Shown: positions 1-9,606 of the stretch, piece after piece | Layout of the letters: every line of letters starts with the position of its first letter | Numbering within the stretch: the stretch's first letter is position 1 | From: Argyresthia goedartella | Lineage: Eukaryota; Arthropoda; Insecta; Lepidoptera; Argyresthiidae | DNA length: 64,000 nucleotides | Direction of reading: 5' to 3' | Assembly (NCBI GenBank): GCA_949825045.1 | Contig: OX463836.1 | Location: forward strand, 15,290,329-15,354,328 | Position numbers and translations under genes: made by a program | The notes under the pieces: generated by a model | Told to the model about the DNA's origin: nothing | What the model saw: only the letters and a program-made list of their open reading frames with translations | Databases searched by the model: none

Positions 1-1084
1 AGGAAATAAACTCGAAACGTTCTCGAAGATATGAGGGGTAGCGGGGATTTCGCAAAATGTTGAAAAGATAGGAGAGAACGTGCATATCACGACGAAATCG
101 GATCGGAAGCCACCCCAACTCCTTGCGATAATGTGAGACATGGTCATACTTGCGCAGCCCGAAGACAAACCGAATCCCGAGGTTTTGAAGTCGTTCGAGT
201 TTGTTCAGTTGTTCTTCGTTCGCACCGATCCAGCAAACATCCGCATAGTCGATTAAAGGTAGTAGGAGAGACTGGGCAAGGGTGATTTTAGTGTGCTGCG
301 GCAGGAAGTGCTGCAATCTCCGTAGGGAGTGAAATGACGCAAAGACTCGTCTGCTGACCTCACAAACATGGGGCGACCAGGACAACAATTTATCAAATAC
401 AACCCCAAGATTCTTGGCCTTCTCGCTGTATGAAATTATGTTACCATCATACACTATAGGGTCGACGGGCATTTTCTGAACTAGGTTATGAGAGTGACGA
501 GTACCCAAAATCATGGCCTGCGATTTTCCCGGGTTGACAAGCAGACCATATGAGGTAGCCCATTTCCTGATGTTATCGAGATCATCAGCGTTCAACGCCT
601 CTACTGTCAGATTCACATCACACGGAGAGAAGTGCCGATATATTTGAAGGTCATCTGCGTACAGATGATAAGAAGAGGTAAGAGCGTCAGAGATGGAGTT
701 AATGAATACCGAGAAGAGGAGAGGAGAAAGGATTCCTCCCTGCGGAACACCTGCGGAGAGATCACACCAGTCCGTTGAGATCTCCTCAGACTTAATGCGT
801 TGCTGGCGATCTCTCAGGTAGGAGTCAAACCAGCGAGCAGAGTGCGAGGAGACATTAAGTGACTTTAAAATTTCAACTAGTATATCGAAATCGACGCAGT
901 TGAAGGCGCTACTGAAATCAAGCAGTGTAAGGACCGTAACCTGTTTTTGATCCATAGCTAATTGAATGTCGTCAGTGACTTTGAGCAGTGCTGTGGTAGT
1001 GCTGTGACCCGGCCTGAAACCTGATTGGTGGGGATTCAGTAACATTTTTGAGGAAAGGTAGGAGGAGAGTTGGGAGTGAACAAT
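1..1084 (-). CDS. LINE reverse transcriptase, partial (off left edge)
   Basis: Reading the minus strand from about 1084 down to the window edge gives one uninterrupted frame with reverse transcriptase landmarks in order: HQSGFRPGHST (fingers), LLDFSSAFNCVD (motif A region), GVPQGGILSPLLF (motif B) and the catalytic YADD box near 640-655. The thumb-like part ends toward base 1 (RLQNLGIRFVFG, then LGWLPIRFRRD). These are typical of Jockey/CR1-type LINEs. The frame is cut at its upstream end by the BEL-1 LTR at 1085, so this is the 3' part of an element whose 5' part is missing here and whose 3' end lies outside the window. No stop is seen. The family is clear; the exact clade is not. Confidence 0.85.
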   Translation of the reverse strand, partial: MVHSQLSSYLSSKMLLNPHQSGFRPGHSTTTALLKVTDDIQLAMDQKQVTVLTLLDFSSAFNCVDFDILVEILKSLNVSSHSARWFDSYLRDRQQRIKSEEISTDWCDLSAGVPQGGILSPLLFSVFINSISDALTSSYHLYADDLQIYRHFSPCDVNLTVEALNADDLDNIRKWATSYGLLVNPGKSQAMILGTRHSHNLVQKMPVDPIVYDGNIISYSEKAKNLGVVFDKLLSWSPHVCEVSRRVFASFHSLRRLQHFLPQHTKITLAQSLLLPLIDYADVCWIGANEEQLNKLERLQNLGIRFVFGLRKYDHVSHYRKELGWLPIRFRRDMHVLSYLFNILRNPRYPSYLRERFEFIS

Positions 1085-1328
1085 TGTGTACGAGCTAACA
1101 CGTACAATAGTAAAATCAGCATTGTATTATCGTTCAATATTGCACTTTTGGCAATTACCTACTTTTTGGGTCAGTTCGTGTACAGCCATCAAGCGAGCGT
1201 CGCGTTCTCATTATAATTTGCTCAGTACTTCATCCATAGAGTTTTACCAGTATTTCAATACAGTTTTATTATCAGTTTAATCAGTCTTTCAGTCAAATCA
1301 GTCTCATAGCTCCGGACACCCCGGAACA
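1085..1328 (+). repeat. BEL-1 5' LTR
   Basis: About 244 bp starting TGTGTACGAG and ending in CA just before TTGGTCCTTCGAGCC, a sequence of the kind found at the primer-binding position of BEL/Pao elements. It lies directly upstream of the BEL-1 leader and gag. The left end coincides with the abrupt end of the LINE RT frame, which marks an insertion. No matching 3' LTR was found, so both ends are inferred; the left edge could be 1085 or 1087. Confidence 0.55.
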
Positions 1329-1814
1329 TTGGTCCTTCGAGCCTACGGAAAGATTGGATTTGAACACGTGTCCGTGTCGCGTAGACGTGACTCGTGTCAC
1401 CATTTCCGCTTACCGTGAAAAAGACTCAGTGCCTCTACGGTCTACCAAAGAACTTCAGCTGTGCTATCAAGTGTTGCAGTGACTATCAAGGAGGAGCTGT
1501 GCTATCAAGTGTTGCAGTGACTATCAAGGAGAAACTGTGCTATCAAGTGTTGCAGTGACTGTCAAAGAGGAACTGTGCTGTCAAGTGTTGCAGTGATTAT
1601 CAGTTACAATCAGGACTAGCAGTTATCATCAGAACTATCAGAGCTATCAAGGATTAGAGTGAGATTGAACATCATCGGTTCATTCTCTACCCAGCAGCAG
1701 TATCATCAGCGTTGGCCTAGGCGACGTGCCAGCCAGCCCCTAACTAGCAGTTCAGCAGTTATCAAGTAGTACGAGTAGATCAAGTAAGATCTTGCCTTTT
1801 TACATATCTACATT
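1329..1814 (+). other. BEL-1 primer-binding site and leader with 38-bp tandem repeats
   Basis: Non-coding leader between the LTR and gag. The first 15 bases resemble a tRNA-complementary primer-binding site. From about 1457 to 1605 there are four imperfect tandem copies of a 38-bp unit (starts of the GTGCTATCAAGTGTTGCAG core at 1461, 1499, 1537 and, with one change, 1575). The repeats are contiguous with no spacers, so this is not a CRISPR. A role in packaging or translation of the element RNA is possible but nothing here shows it. Confidence 0.6.
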
Positions 1815-3809
1815 ATGGCTTCTTTCAACGAAATCAGCGCTGGTCAGCAGCAACTGGCTCAAGCAATCGAGTCCGTTCTTACCAATTTCAAAAAGGATGG
1901 CGCGGAGAGAAAAACTTCGAGTTATTTTGAGAAAAAAATAAATGTGTTGGATAGCCATTGGTATGAATATGAACGCAATTTTAATAAAATGTCTGCCATG
2001 GACACGGAACCAGGTGTAAAGCAGTATATCATTAATGATAGGGAGACAGTGCGTGAAAGATATACGAGCATCAGGGAGTACATTCAGTCTCAAGCTTCAG
2101 AAAAAAGATCGGAATCGCCCGTTATCAAGCCAGCTACTTTTGTAGTCCAGCCTCCGGCGTTTGGAGTCTCGGCGGCAGCGTCGAGTGGGTCTGCCAGCCC
2201 GCAGGCATCCAGCGCAACGACAAGCAAGACCGAGGAGATGCTGAGGAGACAACAGAGCAACTTCAGGGCCTTTCATCGCACCCTATCAACTATTAATATT
2301 GATGCAGTATCAGAAAAGTGGGAGTTAGAGGATCTTCTTAACACCGTACAGTCCCGCTGGACTACCATCGACAAGTTTCACTGGGAGTTAGACAGCGAGT
2401 TGAACGGCTCTAACAAAGATTATGAAGATGCCTACACTACCTATGAAAGAAAATACGAGGCTATCAAGAAAGCCATAAACAAGAAAATGTGGTCGGTTTC
2501 GCACATCGGGAAAACTACCCCTAAAATCGATTTACCTATTTTCTCCGGGAATTATAACAGTTGGATTTCATTTAAGGACCTGTTCAGTGAAACCATCCAT
2601 AAAAACCCTTCTATGTCAAATGCTCAGAAAATGCAATATCTAAAATCAAAGGTGAAGGGTGAAGCAGAAAAATTAATACAGCACTTGCACATCAGTTCTG
2701 AGAATTATGACACTTGTTGGGATATACTAAATCAACGCTACAATAATGAAAAATTAATTTTTAATTCGCTTATGCATACTATCATGAATCTCCCGGCTAT
2801 GCAACAGAAATCAGTCGCTCAAATAAAATGCCTACATGACACAGCTCTCGAATGTCTCAACGCAATGAAAAATATGGGAATCGATATCAGTTCATGGGAT
2901 CCTATTATAGTCTATCTCCTGTCACAGAAATTGGATACAGAGACGTATACTGACTACGTAGAGTCCGTTAACAACCCGAGGGAGCTGCCAGTTTTGAAAG
3001 AGTTCCTGGAATTTTTAGAGTTAAAATTTACGACTCTAGAAACATCGCGCAGAAAGCAAGATAATTCTACGCAAAAGAATCAAGTCACAGCAAAATATCA
3101 GTCATCAAATTATAATAATAACTACAAAAATTCATTTACTACAAACAGCAATGCAATTTCGCAATCAAACGTCAACGGCGCAAAAAACATGTCAGCAAAA
3201 TATCATTGCGCATTGTGCAATAGCGACGAGCATGGAATCTATTTTTGTAAACGGTTTCTAGATTTGCCGCCTTTCAACAGACTAAAGACAGTGAAGAGAT
3301 TGAACCTCTGCCCCAATTGTCTTTTTAAGCATGACAATCAATGCCTTTCAGAAAAACTTTGTCGAGAATGTAATCAAACCCATAATAGTTTGTTACACGA
3401 GGCGTTTGCGCATTCCCCCCGCCCGCCGACGGACGGCTCGGGTACAAGCGGGTCGCGCTGGGCGGGGGCGGCGAAGAGCGCCTCCAACGGAAATGCAAGC
3501 GCAGGAAAAAATAACAGAAGCAGTTCACACGTGTCGTTGCAGAATGACCTTTACGAAGTACTTTTGCCTACCGCTCTCATCAATGTTCAAGCAGTAAATG
3601 GATCGTATATCAAGATGCGCGCCCTTTTAGATCAGGGTTCCCAGGTCTCACTAATCACAGAAAATGCTGCTCAGCTCCTGAAGATACCTAGGAAGAGATG
3701 CAATGGTGGGGTTTCGGGAATCGGAGCACGGGAAAGCAACTGTAAAGGCATGATTACCATCATCTGCTCTTCAACTGCTAGCGACTTCTCTTTCGAAACA
3801 GATGTGTTG
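1815..3809 (+). pseudogene. gag: BEL-1 gag and start of protease
   Basis: Open frame from ATG 1815. Roughly residues 230-420 match the DUF1759 gag core of BEL/Pao elements (PKIDLPIFSGNYNSW, then DTCWDILNQRY and ISSWDPIIVYLLSQKLD). A Cys-rich zinc-knuckle region follows (CALCNSDEHGIYFC; CPNCLFKHDNQC; CREC). A retropepsin-like DUF1758 region starts with LLDQGSQVSLIT, whose DQGS replaces the usual DSGS/DTGS. A GC-rich patch at about 3410-3500 separates zinc knuckles and protease and differs in composition from its surroundings. The frame nominally ends at 3893, but after about 3809 it reads a reversed copy of itself, so the last 25 or so residues are not original. The protein would form the element's capsid. 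Confidence 0.85.
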
Positions 3810-4136
3810 ATTATGCCTTTACAGTTGCTTTCCCGTGCTCCGATTCCCGAAACCCCACCATTGCATCTCTTCCTAGGTATCTTCAGGAGCTGAGCAGCAT
3901 TTTCTGTGATTAGTGAGACCTGGGAACCCTGATCTAAAAGGGCGCGCATCTTGATATACGATCCATTTACTGCTTGAACATTGATGAGAGCGGTAGGCAA
4001 AAGTACTTCGTAAAGGTCAAAAATGATGTATTCCACAAAATGATGTATTTACGTTTCAATCAGGAATACTATCATCATCGTCAAGACCAACCAAGCGGTC
4101 TCTTTTATCAGACATTTCGAAGCTTTTTGATCCATT
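3810..4136. repeat. Fold-back inverted segments inside BEL-1
   Basis: 3810-4020 is the reverse complement of the gag-protease stretch about 3550-3755, separated by a unique spacer of about 55 bp. 4035-4136 is the reverse complement of about 4243-4350 in the antisense pol, with about 106 bp between. The strand therefore switches sense-antisense-sense-antisense within 0.6 kb. At the second switch the element carries a 13-bp inverted repeat (AAGCTTTTTGATC versus GATCAAAAAGCTT, from codons KLFD and IKKL), exactly where the copies join. This is what self-primed or template-switched copying would leave; a library or assembly artefact is the alternative. Confidence 0.85.
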
Positions 4137-5672
4137 CGTCGCAGATATTTTGCGGTACGGACTCGTCCCATTGTACGTTTGCTTTCCATACATCTTGAAA
4201 CAGTATTTTCAGCTTGGTAGTGACTGGGGCGATCCACCCTAGGGGATCAAAAAGCTTCGAAATGTCTGATAAAAGAGACCGCTTGGTTGGTCTTGACGAT
4301 GATGATAGTATTCCTGATTGAAACGTAAATACATCATTTTGTGGATTCCACCCGAGGCCTAAGGCTTTGGTTGACTCCGCTTGCTTGAAGTCAAAACTTT
4401 CTGGCTGCTTCTGATCTGTTTCTACACTTTCTAGCAACTCCGGTGCATTTGATTTCCACTTCCTTAGATTAAAACCTCCTGATTTTAATAGGTTAATCAT
4501 ATCTGCTTGTAACTGCTTAGCTATTTCTATAGAGTGTGTACCATGGATCAAGTCATCCATGTAGAATGATTGTTCTAAGACACTCGGTGCTGGACTGCTT
4601 TGATAATTCTTTCGTTCATCCTGAGCTAACTGTTTTAGCGTCATCATGGCGAGGAATGGGGCGGCTTTTGTGCCGTAGGTCACCGTGGCTAACTGATACT
4701 CTCGCAGACTCTCGTACTGATTGTCTCTCCATATGATCATCTGCAACCTTTGATCTTCAGGATGAACCCATATCTGCCTAAACATTTTCTCTATGTCGGC
4801 CGTAAATACGTACTTATGTTGCCTCCACTTGATGATGAGGCTCTGTAAATCCTGTTGAAAATTAGGGCCCCTATACATTACGTCATTCAAACTCTCCCCT
4901 GATGAAGTTTTGTCTGATGCGTTGAAAACCACGCGCAACTTGGTAGTCGTGGAGTCTTCGCGTGTGACGCAATGGTGAGGTAAATAACATTTTAGTAAGC
5001 CACCGTTTTTGCTGGTAGGTACTGTGTCAGCGGGTTTCATATGACCAAGCGATGCATACTCGTCAATGAATAATTTATAATTTTGCGCAATACTCGGCTG
5101 TCTTGAAAGTTTCTGCTCTAACTTGTAATATTGTGCGATCGCTTTTGATTTTGACTGGCCCAATTTTTCTTGATAGTCTGATTTTAACGGCAACCTCACT
5201 TCGTAGTGACCGTCATCCCGTCTTGATGTTGATTGCTGATAATACTCAATGCACTGCTGATCTTCAGAAGATAAATTTGACTCCTCGTATCTATCTATCT
5301 CCCAAAATTTCCGAATACTGTCGATATCATTGAGTACTACATTGCACTGATATGTTTTTGCATTGCCACTCAAAATCCACCCGAGCCGAGTTTGTTGAGC
5401 GGTCGGTAGAGATGGGTTAACATGGCATATCCCACTCATTAATATATTTGAATAAACGTCGGCACCTAGCAAAATGTCCACAGGGCGACTTTAATTAAAT
5501 TCTGGATCGGCCAATTGGATGTGCTCCAGGTATGACCAGTCTGGTTTGGAAATAGTCTGACTTGGTAAATCTTTTATTAGCTGCTTCATAATCAACACAT
5601 CTGTTTCGAAAGAGAAGTCGCTAGCAGTTGAAGAGCAGATGATGGTAATCATGCCTTTACAGTTGCTTTCCA
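4130..5672 (-). pseudogene. pol: BEL-1 pol: protease end and reverse transcriptase, inverted
   Basis: Minus-strand frame beginning inside the same protease segment that ends gag (ESNCKG... FETDVLIM) and continuing past it (KQLIKDLPS). There is one in-frame stop near 5491, then DILLGADVYSN, the end of the DUF1758 protease. The BEL/Pao RT follows: HHCVTREDS, LRVVFNASDKTSSGESLND, FTADIEKMFRQI (motif A) and SFYMDDLIHG (YMDD, catalytic). The polypeptide runs into DPLGWIAP and stops at the fold-back junction near 4130, so RNase H and integrase are missing. Orientation is opposite to gag and env, the result of inversion rather than a separate gene. The frame cannot give a working polymerase. Confidence 0.85.
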
Positions 5673-6670
5673 AGTAATAAATCAAGTAAATTTAGCCGTT
5701 CAGAATGAATCGCTTATCAGCGGATTTTTATCAACCGCAATGATTGCAAACAATATTTTATTCAATCTAAAAAATATTCATCAGATGCTGCTGGAATCAG
5801 TGACCAATATTTATAACGGCAAATTCAATTTCCATTTACTTACCCCGGATCAGTTACGACATGAACTTGGTGTGATTTCTGAGCAGCTCCCAAAGGACTT
5901 GTCGCTACCAATCAAGAAAACAGACAGTTTATCACAGATATATAACTTGCTACAAGTGCGTGCAAGAGTTACAGCCAACTTTATAATATTTGAAATCAAG
6001 ATACCCCTCATTGGAGAAGACACGTACGAAGTTTTAAAGGTGATCCCGATTCCCCGACAGATTGAAAATAAAGAGATAACAGTAGTCCCAGTGTCAAATT
6101 ACATCGCAGTCGATCTGCGGCGAGATGCGTTCATTGAGATATATATTCAGGAAATACGGTTTTGTTTACATAAAGATCCGGAACATATTCTATGCCATAT
6201 CAAGAGGCCGATTCGTATGATCAAGGACGATAAAAGTTTATGCGAAGTATTACCAAACACAAGAAGATGTAATACGATAACAAGACCATGTAGCAATAAA
6301 TGGATTGAGCTAAACAAAATAAATTCTTATATCTATTTTTGTTGCGAGCCGTGTCAATTGAAACTTGTATGTGGCGATCAGATTACCCCACTAACAATGA
6401 CTCACGTTGGATTCTTCAAGATAGATCAAGGATGCGTTATCAAAACAGCTGACTTCTTCATATACTCACACAGACATGAATTTACACAGATTAATGTGAG
6501 CGCCAAAATAGAGGCACCAGAAATTTCCCAAATAAATCATATTATCAATATATCATTACCAAATGTATCGACATCCAAAATGGACAGAGTCGATTCAAAA
6601 TTTAATCAGATACAGCTTCAAAAAATCGAAAAGAATATTGAGATAATGAAAAACAACGAGCCTCTAGCAG
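5673..6670 (+). pseudogene. env: BEL-1 env fragment, baculovirus-F-like fusion protein
   Basis: An open frame enters at about 5677 without its own start and runs to the inverted-duplication edge at 6671; the nominal stop at 6717 lies in antisense LINE sequence, so the last 15 or so residues are spurious. Family features seen: ISGFLSTA heptad region, HLLTPDQLRHEL, LPKDLSLPI, FEIKIPLIGEDTYEVLKVIPIP and a Cys-rich distal domain. This pattern is that of baculovirus F-type envelope proteins shared by insect errantivirus and BEL-type env genes. Signal peptide, cleavage site and N-terminal fusion region are lost upstream; no transmembrane segment remains downstream. It is a relic. Family assignment is from pattern memory. 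Confidence 0.65.
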
Positions 6671-6772
6671 ATTTATTAGACAGGTACAATGTATCCCGTA
6701 TCAGAGTAAAGTTATGAATAAAATTATTCATGTCGAAATATAAAATAGCATCGCTGTGATGACATGTTAAAT
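6671..6772 (-). pseudogene. LINE ORF1 C-terminal sliver (mirror of 13789-13890)
   Basis: Minus-strand translation gives TCHHSDAILYFDMNNFIHNF and a few residues on either side, the same as the end of ORF1 in LINE-A (13789-13924) and LINE-B (about 61230-61355). It is the outer rim of the left inverted arm and abuts the truncated env. Being a fragment of about 34 codons it has no function of its own; it shows that the BEL-2 LTR sat inside a LINE ORF1 before the inverted duplication. Confidence 0.85.
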
Positions 6773-7736
6773 AGTAGGTAGCCGTGAACCTTCTAGAAGT
6801 GGCCCCTCCGATATGACCCACACTTCTACTGAGGTCAGCAAAATCACCTTAATACCCCTTAAATAGCCTGACCCTGCTCTGTAAACCGAAATAACACTGC
6901 AGTACTATAGAACCCGACGTTCTACCACAAGTCATACAATATAGTTACTTCGCGGAATGACCGTTCAATCCTTTATGCGCACAAACAGTAGTTTCCGACT
7001 ACAAATTTATAATAATCATTAACTAAATCGTCAATTATACGTTCACTAACCGAAAATGAACCTAAATTGTGGTATACCGACCACAAGACTCACTCACAAA
7101 ATGATTGCCGACCAATCCGAGGTATCCACCCTCTCCCAGCTACAATGTGGCAAAAAAACAACCCTACAAAAATGATAAATTCCACGCCTCAACCGACAGG
7201 GCGTGGAATCATGGTAGGGTTGTTTTACCATGGAATGTCACAAAGTAGTACTGACCTTGACGCCGTGGACCGGAATTCGAAAGCTTAATTCGAGGCAGGA
7301 GCACGGGATGAGGAACACAAGGGTGGGGGTTGATGGGAGTCGAATCTTACTGCTGTCGTAGTCCGCCACCGGTGCCGTCGTGATGCCACGTATCCGACCA
7401 CATGGGTCGCTACCCGAACGCGACGAATTGGGGACCGAACCATTTCAACCTTTCACAGCACGAAGCACTCACTCCGATGGCGTGAAATCTACTTATTTCC
7501 CGACGATTGTTACGATATTATTATAATTAACATTCAACCAAGCTTTCCGATGCTGGCGTTAGACATTTTCCATGTTCAAAAAAAGTAACCTCTAACTCGT
7601 CATCTCGTTTCTATACAAGTGACAGCTAGTGATGTCCCGATCACTCGCGGTCGATCCGCGCAACGAAAAAACCGGTGCGTTCCGAAGCATAAATATTAAA
7701 CAGTATTTATAATTTGGAATCTGTTTTGTTGCTACA
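6773..7736 (+). repeat. BEL-2 LTR, left copy
   Basis: 964 bp, the same length as the inverted copy at 12825-13788. In the third copy (41146) the start is TGTAG, and this copy ends in CTACA, matching inverted termini as expected for an LTR. It is followed by TTTTGTTGTTTAC and, 97 bp downstream, by the gag start. It contains a HSE-like motif at 6786 and a nested hairpin (outer 13-bp arms 7155-7167 and 7214-7226; inner 10-bp arms 7179-7188 and 7200-7209). At nearly 1 kb it is long for a BEL/Pao LTR; LTR status is inferred from termini and position. Confidence 0.65.
6786..6798 (+). promoter_or_regulatory. Heat-shock-element-like motif in BEL-2 LTR
   Basis: GAAccTTCtaGAA is a perfect three-unit alternating nGAAn array, the consensus for heat shock factor binding. 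It lies 13 bp inside the LTR start and about 70 bp upstream of a TTAAATA box. The same triplet is perfect in the copy at 41159-41171; in the inverted copy at 13763-13775 the last unit is changed. Factor binding is inferred from the consensus alone. Confidence 0.5.
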
Positions 7737-7832
7737 TTTTGTTGTTTACTTAACTTGCGCCCACACACTAATCAGCGCAAAGTGACAAAGTTGTTGTTTA
7801 CATATATATTTTTCCCGCTCAAATATTTAAAA

Positions 7833-8411
7833 ATGCCGTCAAAATCGCAGGCAGCGAAGTTTCGGGAGGCCGTAAAAGGGATAACTCAGCTCAAAGAGAT
7901 AGGCTTGGCAGTACTGGCCGGCGACAAGGCCAAGTACGCGTTGGCCGATTTCACAGCCCGTTACGTTAAATTGGAAGGGCTGAAGTCGAAGTAAGACGAG
8001 GTCTATTACGAGATCATCGACTATGATGACGATGATGAAGTGGAGGTTACGTACACGGAAAAATACGAGTGCGCGGTCGAGGACTACAATGAGGTACTTG
8101 TGACGTTCACCAAGTTAAGTGAAAAGTCAGCCCAGTCCATAACTCCGCACCCAATCAGCTCACATACGCCCGCCGCAGTCCTGCCCAAGATACCGTTGCC
8201 CAAGTTAAGCTCAAAGGTTGAAGACTGACCCGCTTTTGTAGCCATATTTAGGAGCTTGACCGACGAAATGTCGACAGTCTCGGACGCCGTCAAGCTGCAT
8301 TATTTGCACGCAACGGCGATGGACATTTTAACTAGGCGATTTGAGAACCGTCGTGTCCTATGATCGACCGTTTTGTAGATATCATTTTGGGCTTGCCGCA
8401 AATTGATGCCC
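7833..8411 (+). pseudogene. gag: BEL-2 gag N-terminal fragment, left copy
   Basis: ATG at 7833 follows a 96-base leader. The frame starts MPSKSQAAKFREAVKGITQL and is interrupted by stops after KLEGLKSK (7992) and SKVED (8226). The second lies just before PAFVAIFRSL, part of the DUF1759 gag core, and the stop there replaces an expected Trp (TGA for TGG). Beyond it, TVSDAVKLHYLHATA continues until the arm ends at 8411, where unrelated DNA begins. The inverted copy (12728 downward) has the same stops. It is a decayed gag start and cannot make capsid. Confidence 0.8.
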
Positions 8412-8444
8412 AACCAAATGTCCACCATTTGTGTCTGGACTTAA

Positions 8445-8965
8445 TCATATACTGGTATATCTAGTGGGTATATTAATTCCAGGAAGAAGACCGTGATAAG
8501 CCATTTGAGTCAGGTAGTTGGCAGTATGATTTGATATTTGTCCCGGCAAAATGTCCATATTTAAGTCACCTGCTAAGATAACGTTTGGACAATTAATATC
8601 TTCAAGAAGAACATTTAGAGAGTCTATGTAACCAGAAGGGTTCGAGAAGCATGGTGGACGGTAAGTACAAATAATTTTAGTATCAACACTAAGTAGATGT
8701 AGAATAAGGCAGTTACCTTGAAATAAGTTATGTTCTTGAGCATTTGATTCAAGGTCGTTACTAACATAGGCAACGACACCATCATTCTGATTAATACTTG
8801 ACTTAGTGTAATACGTTTTGTAACCTGTTATATTTGGAGGCACTCTCTGTTCAGATGTCCAACACTCTGTCAAGACCAGGACATCAAAAGGACAATTGAG
8901 GCCAGCCACAAACAGAAGAAATCGGTCTAGATTTGAAAAAATGCTTTGTACGTTAACAGATTACT
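8445..8965 (-). pseudogene. LINE ORF2 endonuclease fragment (LINE-C)
   Basis: Minus-strand frame of an apurinic-type endonuclease/exonuclease/phosphatase domain: NVQSIFSNLDRF, VLVLTECWTSEQ (catalytic Glu region), QNDGVVAYV, IICTYRPP, VILAGDLNMDI (catalytic Asp-Asn). It ends at NIPTRYTSI with a stop near 8445, before the SDH motif and any RT, so the 3' two thirds are lost at the border of the left inverted arm. Upstream it is bounded by two perfect hairpins. In a live element this domain nicks target DNA for retrotransposition. The ORF1 of the same element lies at 9607-10511. Confidence 0.8.
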
Positions 8966-9010
8966 GTTAACGTACAAAGCATGGAATCTCGGTAATTATA
9001 CCGAGATTCC
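8941..9010. repeat. Two adjacent perfect hairpins with ATTA loops
   Basis: Arms 8941-8959 and 8964-8982 are a perfect 19-bp inverted repeat around ATTA; arms 8983-8994 and 8999-9010 are a perfect 12-bp inverted repeat again around ATTA. They abut without a gap. The inner part of the first arm is coding sequence of the LINE-C ORF2 start (codons NVQS), so the palindrome was added to an existing gene, as a snap-back event would do. Confidence 0.9.
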
Positions 9011-9606
9011 ATTTTCAAAAGTCTCGTTATTCGCATATTGAGAAAAACTGGTTGCATCACTTAGTTTAATACATTTAGGATTATTCGTATCGTCGGACTG
9101 CACTATATTATGGGGAGTGAATTTTAAAAATAATGATTATATGAATCAGGTTCAGTAGCTTTAGGTTAGTAGTAGTGGTAACAAGTGTGAGGGAAGTAAT
9201 ATCTGATAATACGTAAAAATTGTAGAAATTTGTTGTAACATAATTATTTAAATTCAGTAATTGTTTAATGCTTTGGGTAATGTATTGTGACAATGCTTTT
9301 GTGTTCAGGTGTAATATTTTTGTTTATATGTTGATAGATTTTTAGGGTGTAATTGTCAGTGTAAGATTTTGATTTCGTTTGTGTGTATGTGTATTTTGTG
9401 AAAGAGCTGTAGTTGTTTATGGGGTAAATGTGTATTGAACATGAAGTGGAGTCATCAGTTACAAATGGAACTAGACAAAACTTATAATAAATCCAAACAT
9501 ATGAATAGAAAATTAGAAACATTACTTCAAAATATTCTATTAGAAACATTACTTCAAAATATTCTAGGAAAAAAACAAGTATAATTTTAAATATGATGAT
9601 TGCTAG
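9011..9606. other. A+T-rich LINE-C spacer between ORF1 and ORF2
   Basis: No convincing gene. The minus strand contains short frames without recognisable domains. A 27-bp direct tandem duplication (9514-9540 and 9541-9567) is present. Position between the ORF1 C-terminus and the ORF2 endonuclease on the minus strand suggests the inter-ORF region of LINE-C, perhaps with later additions. Confidence 0.4.

Larger units (their letters stand above)
6671..8411. repeat. Left arm of large inverted duplication
   Basis: This 1741-bp block is repeated in reverse complement at 12155-13890 (1736 bp) with only scattered differences by eye. From outside in, each arm contains about 100 bp of LINE ORF1, a complete 964-bp BEL-2 LTR, leader and the start of gag. 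Both arms share the same disabling changes in gag (a stop after KLEGLKSK and another after SKVED) and the same altered first base of the LTR, so one arm was copied from the other after the element had already decayed. Confidence 0.9.

Noticed and set aside
1457..1605. Regular short repeats as a possible CRISPR array
   Set aside because: Units are contiguous 38-bp tandem copies without spacers, in a retroelement leader of a eukaryote.
3671..4036. 121-codon minus-strand frame with protease motif as a second protease gene
   Set aside because: It is the reversed duplicate of the gag-protease segment, a fold-back product, not an independent gene.
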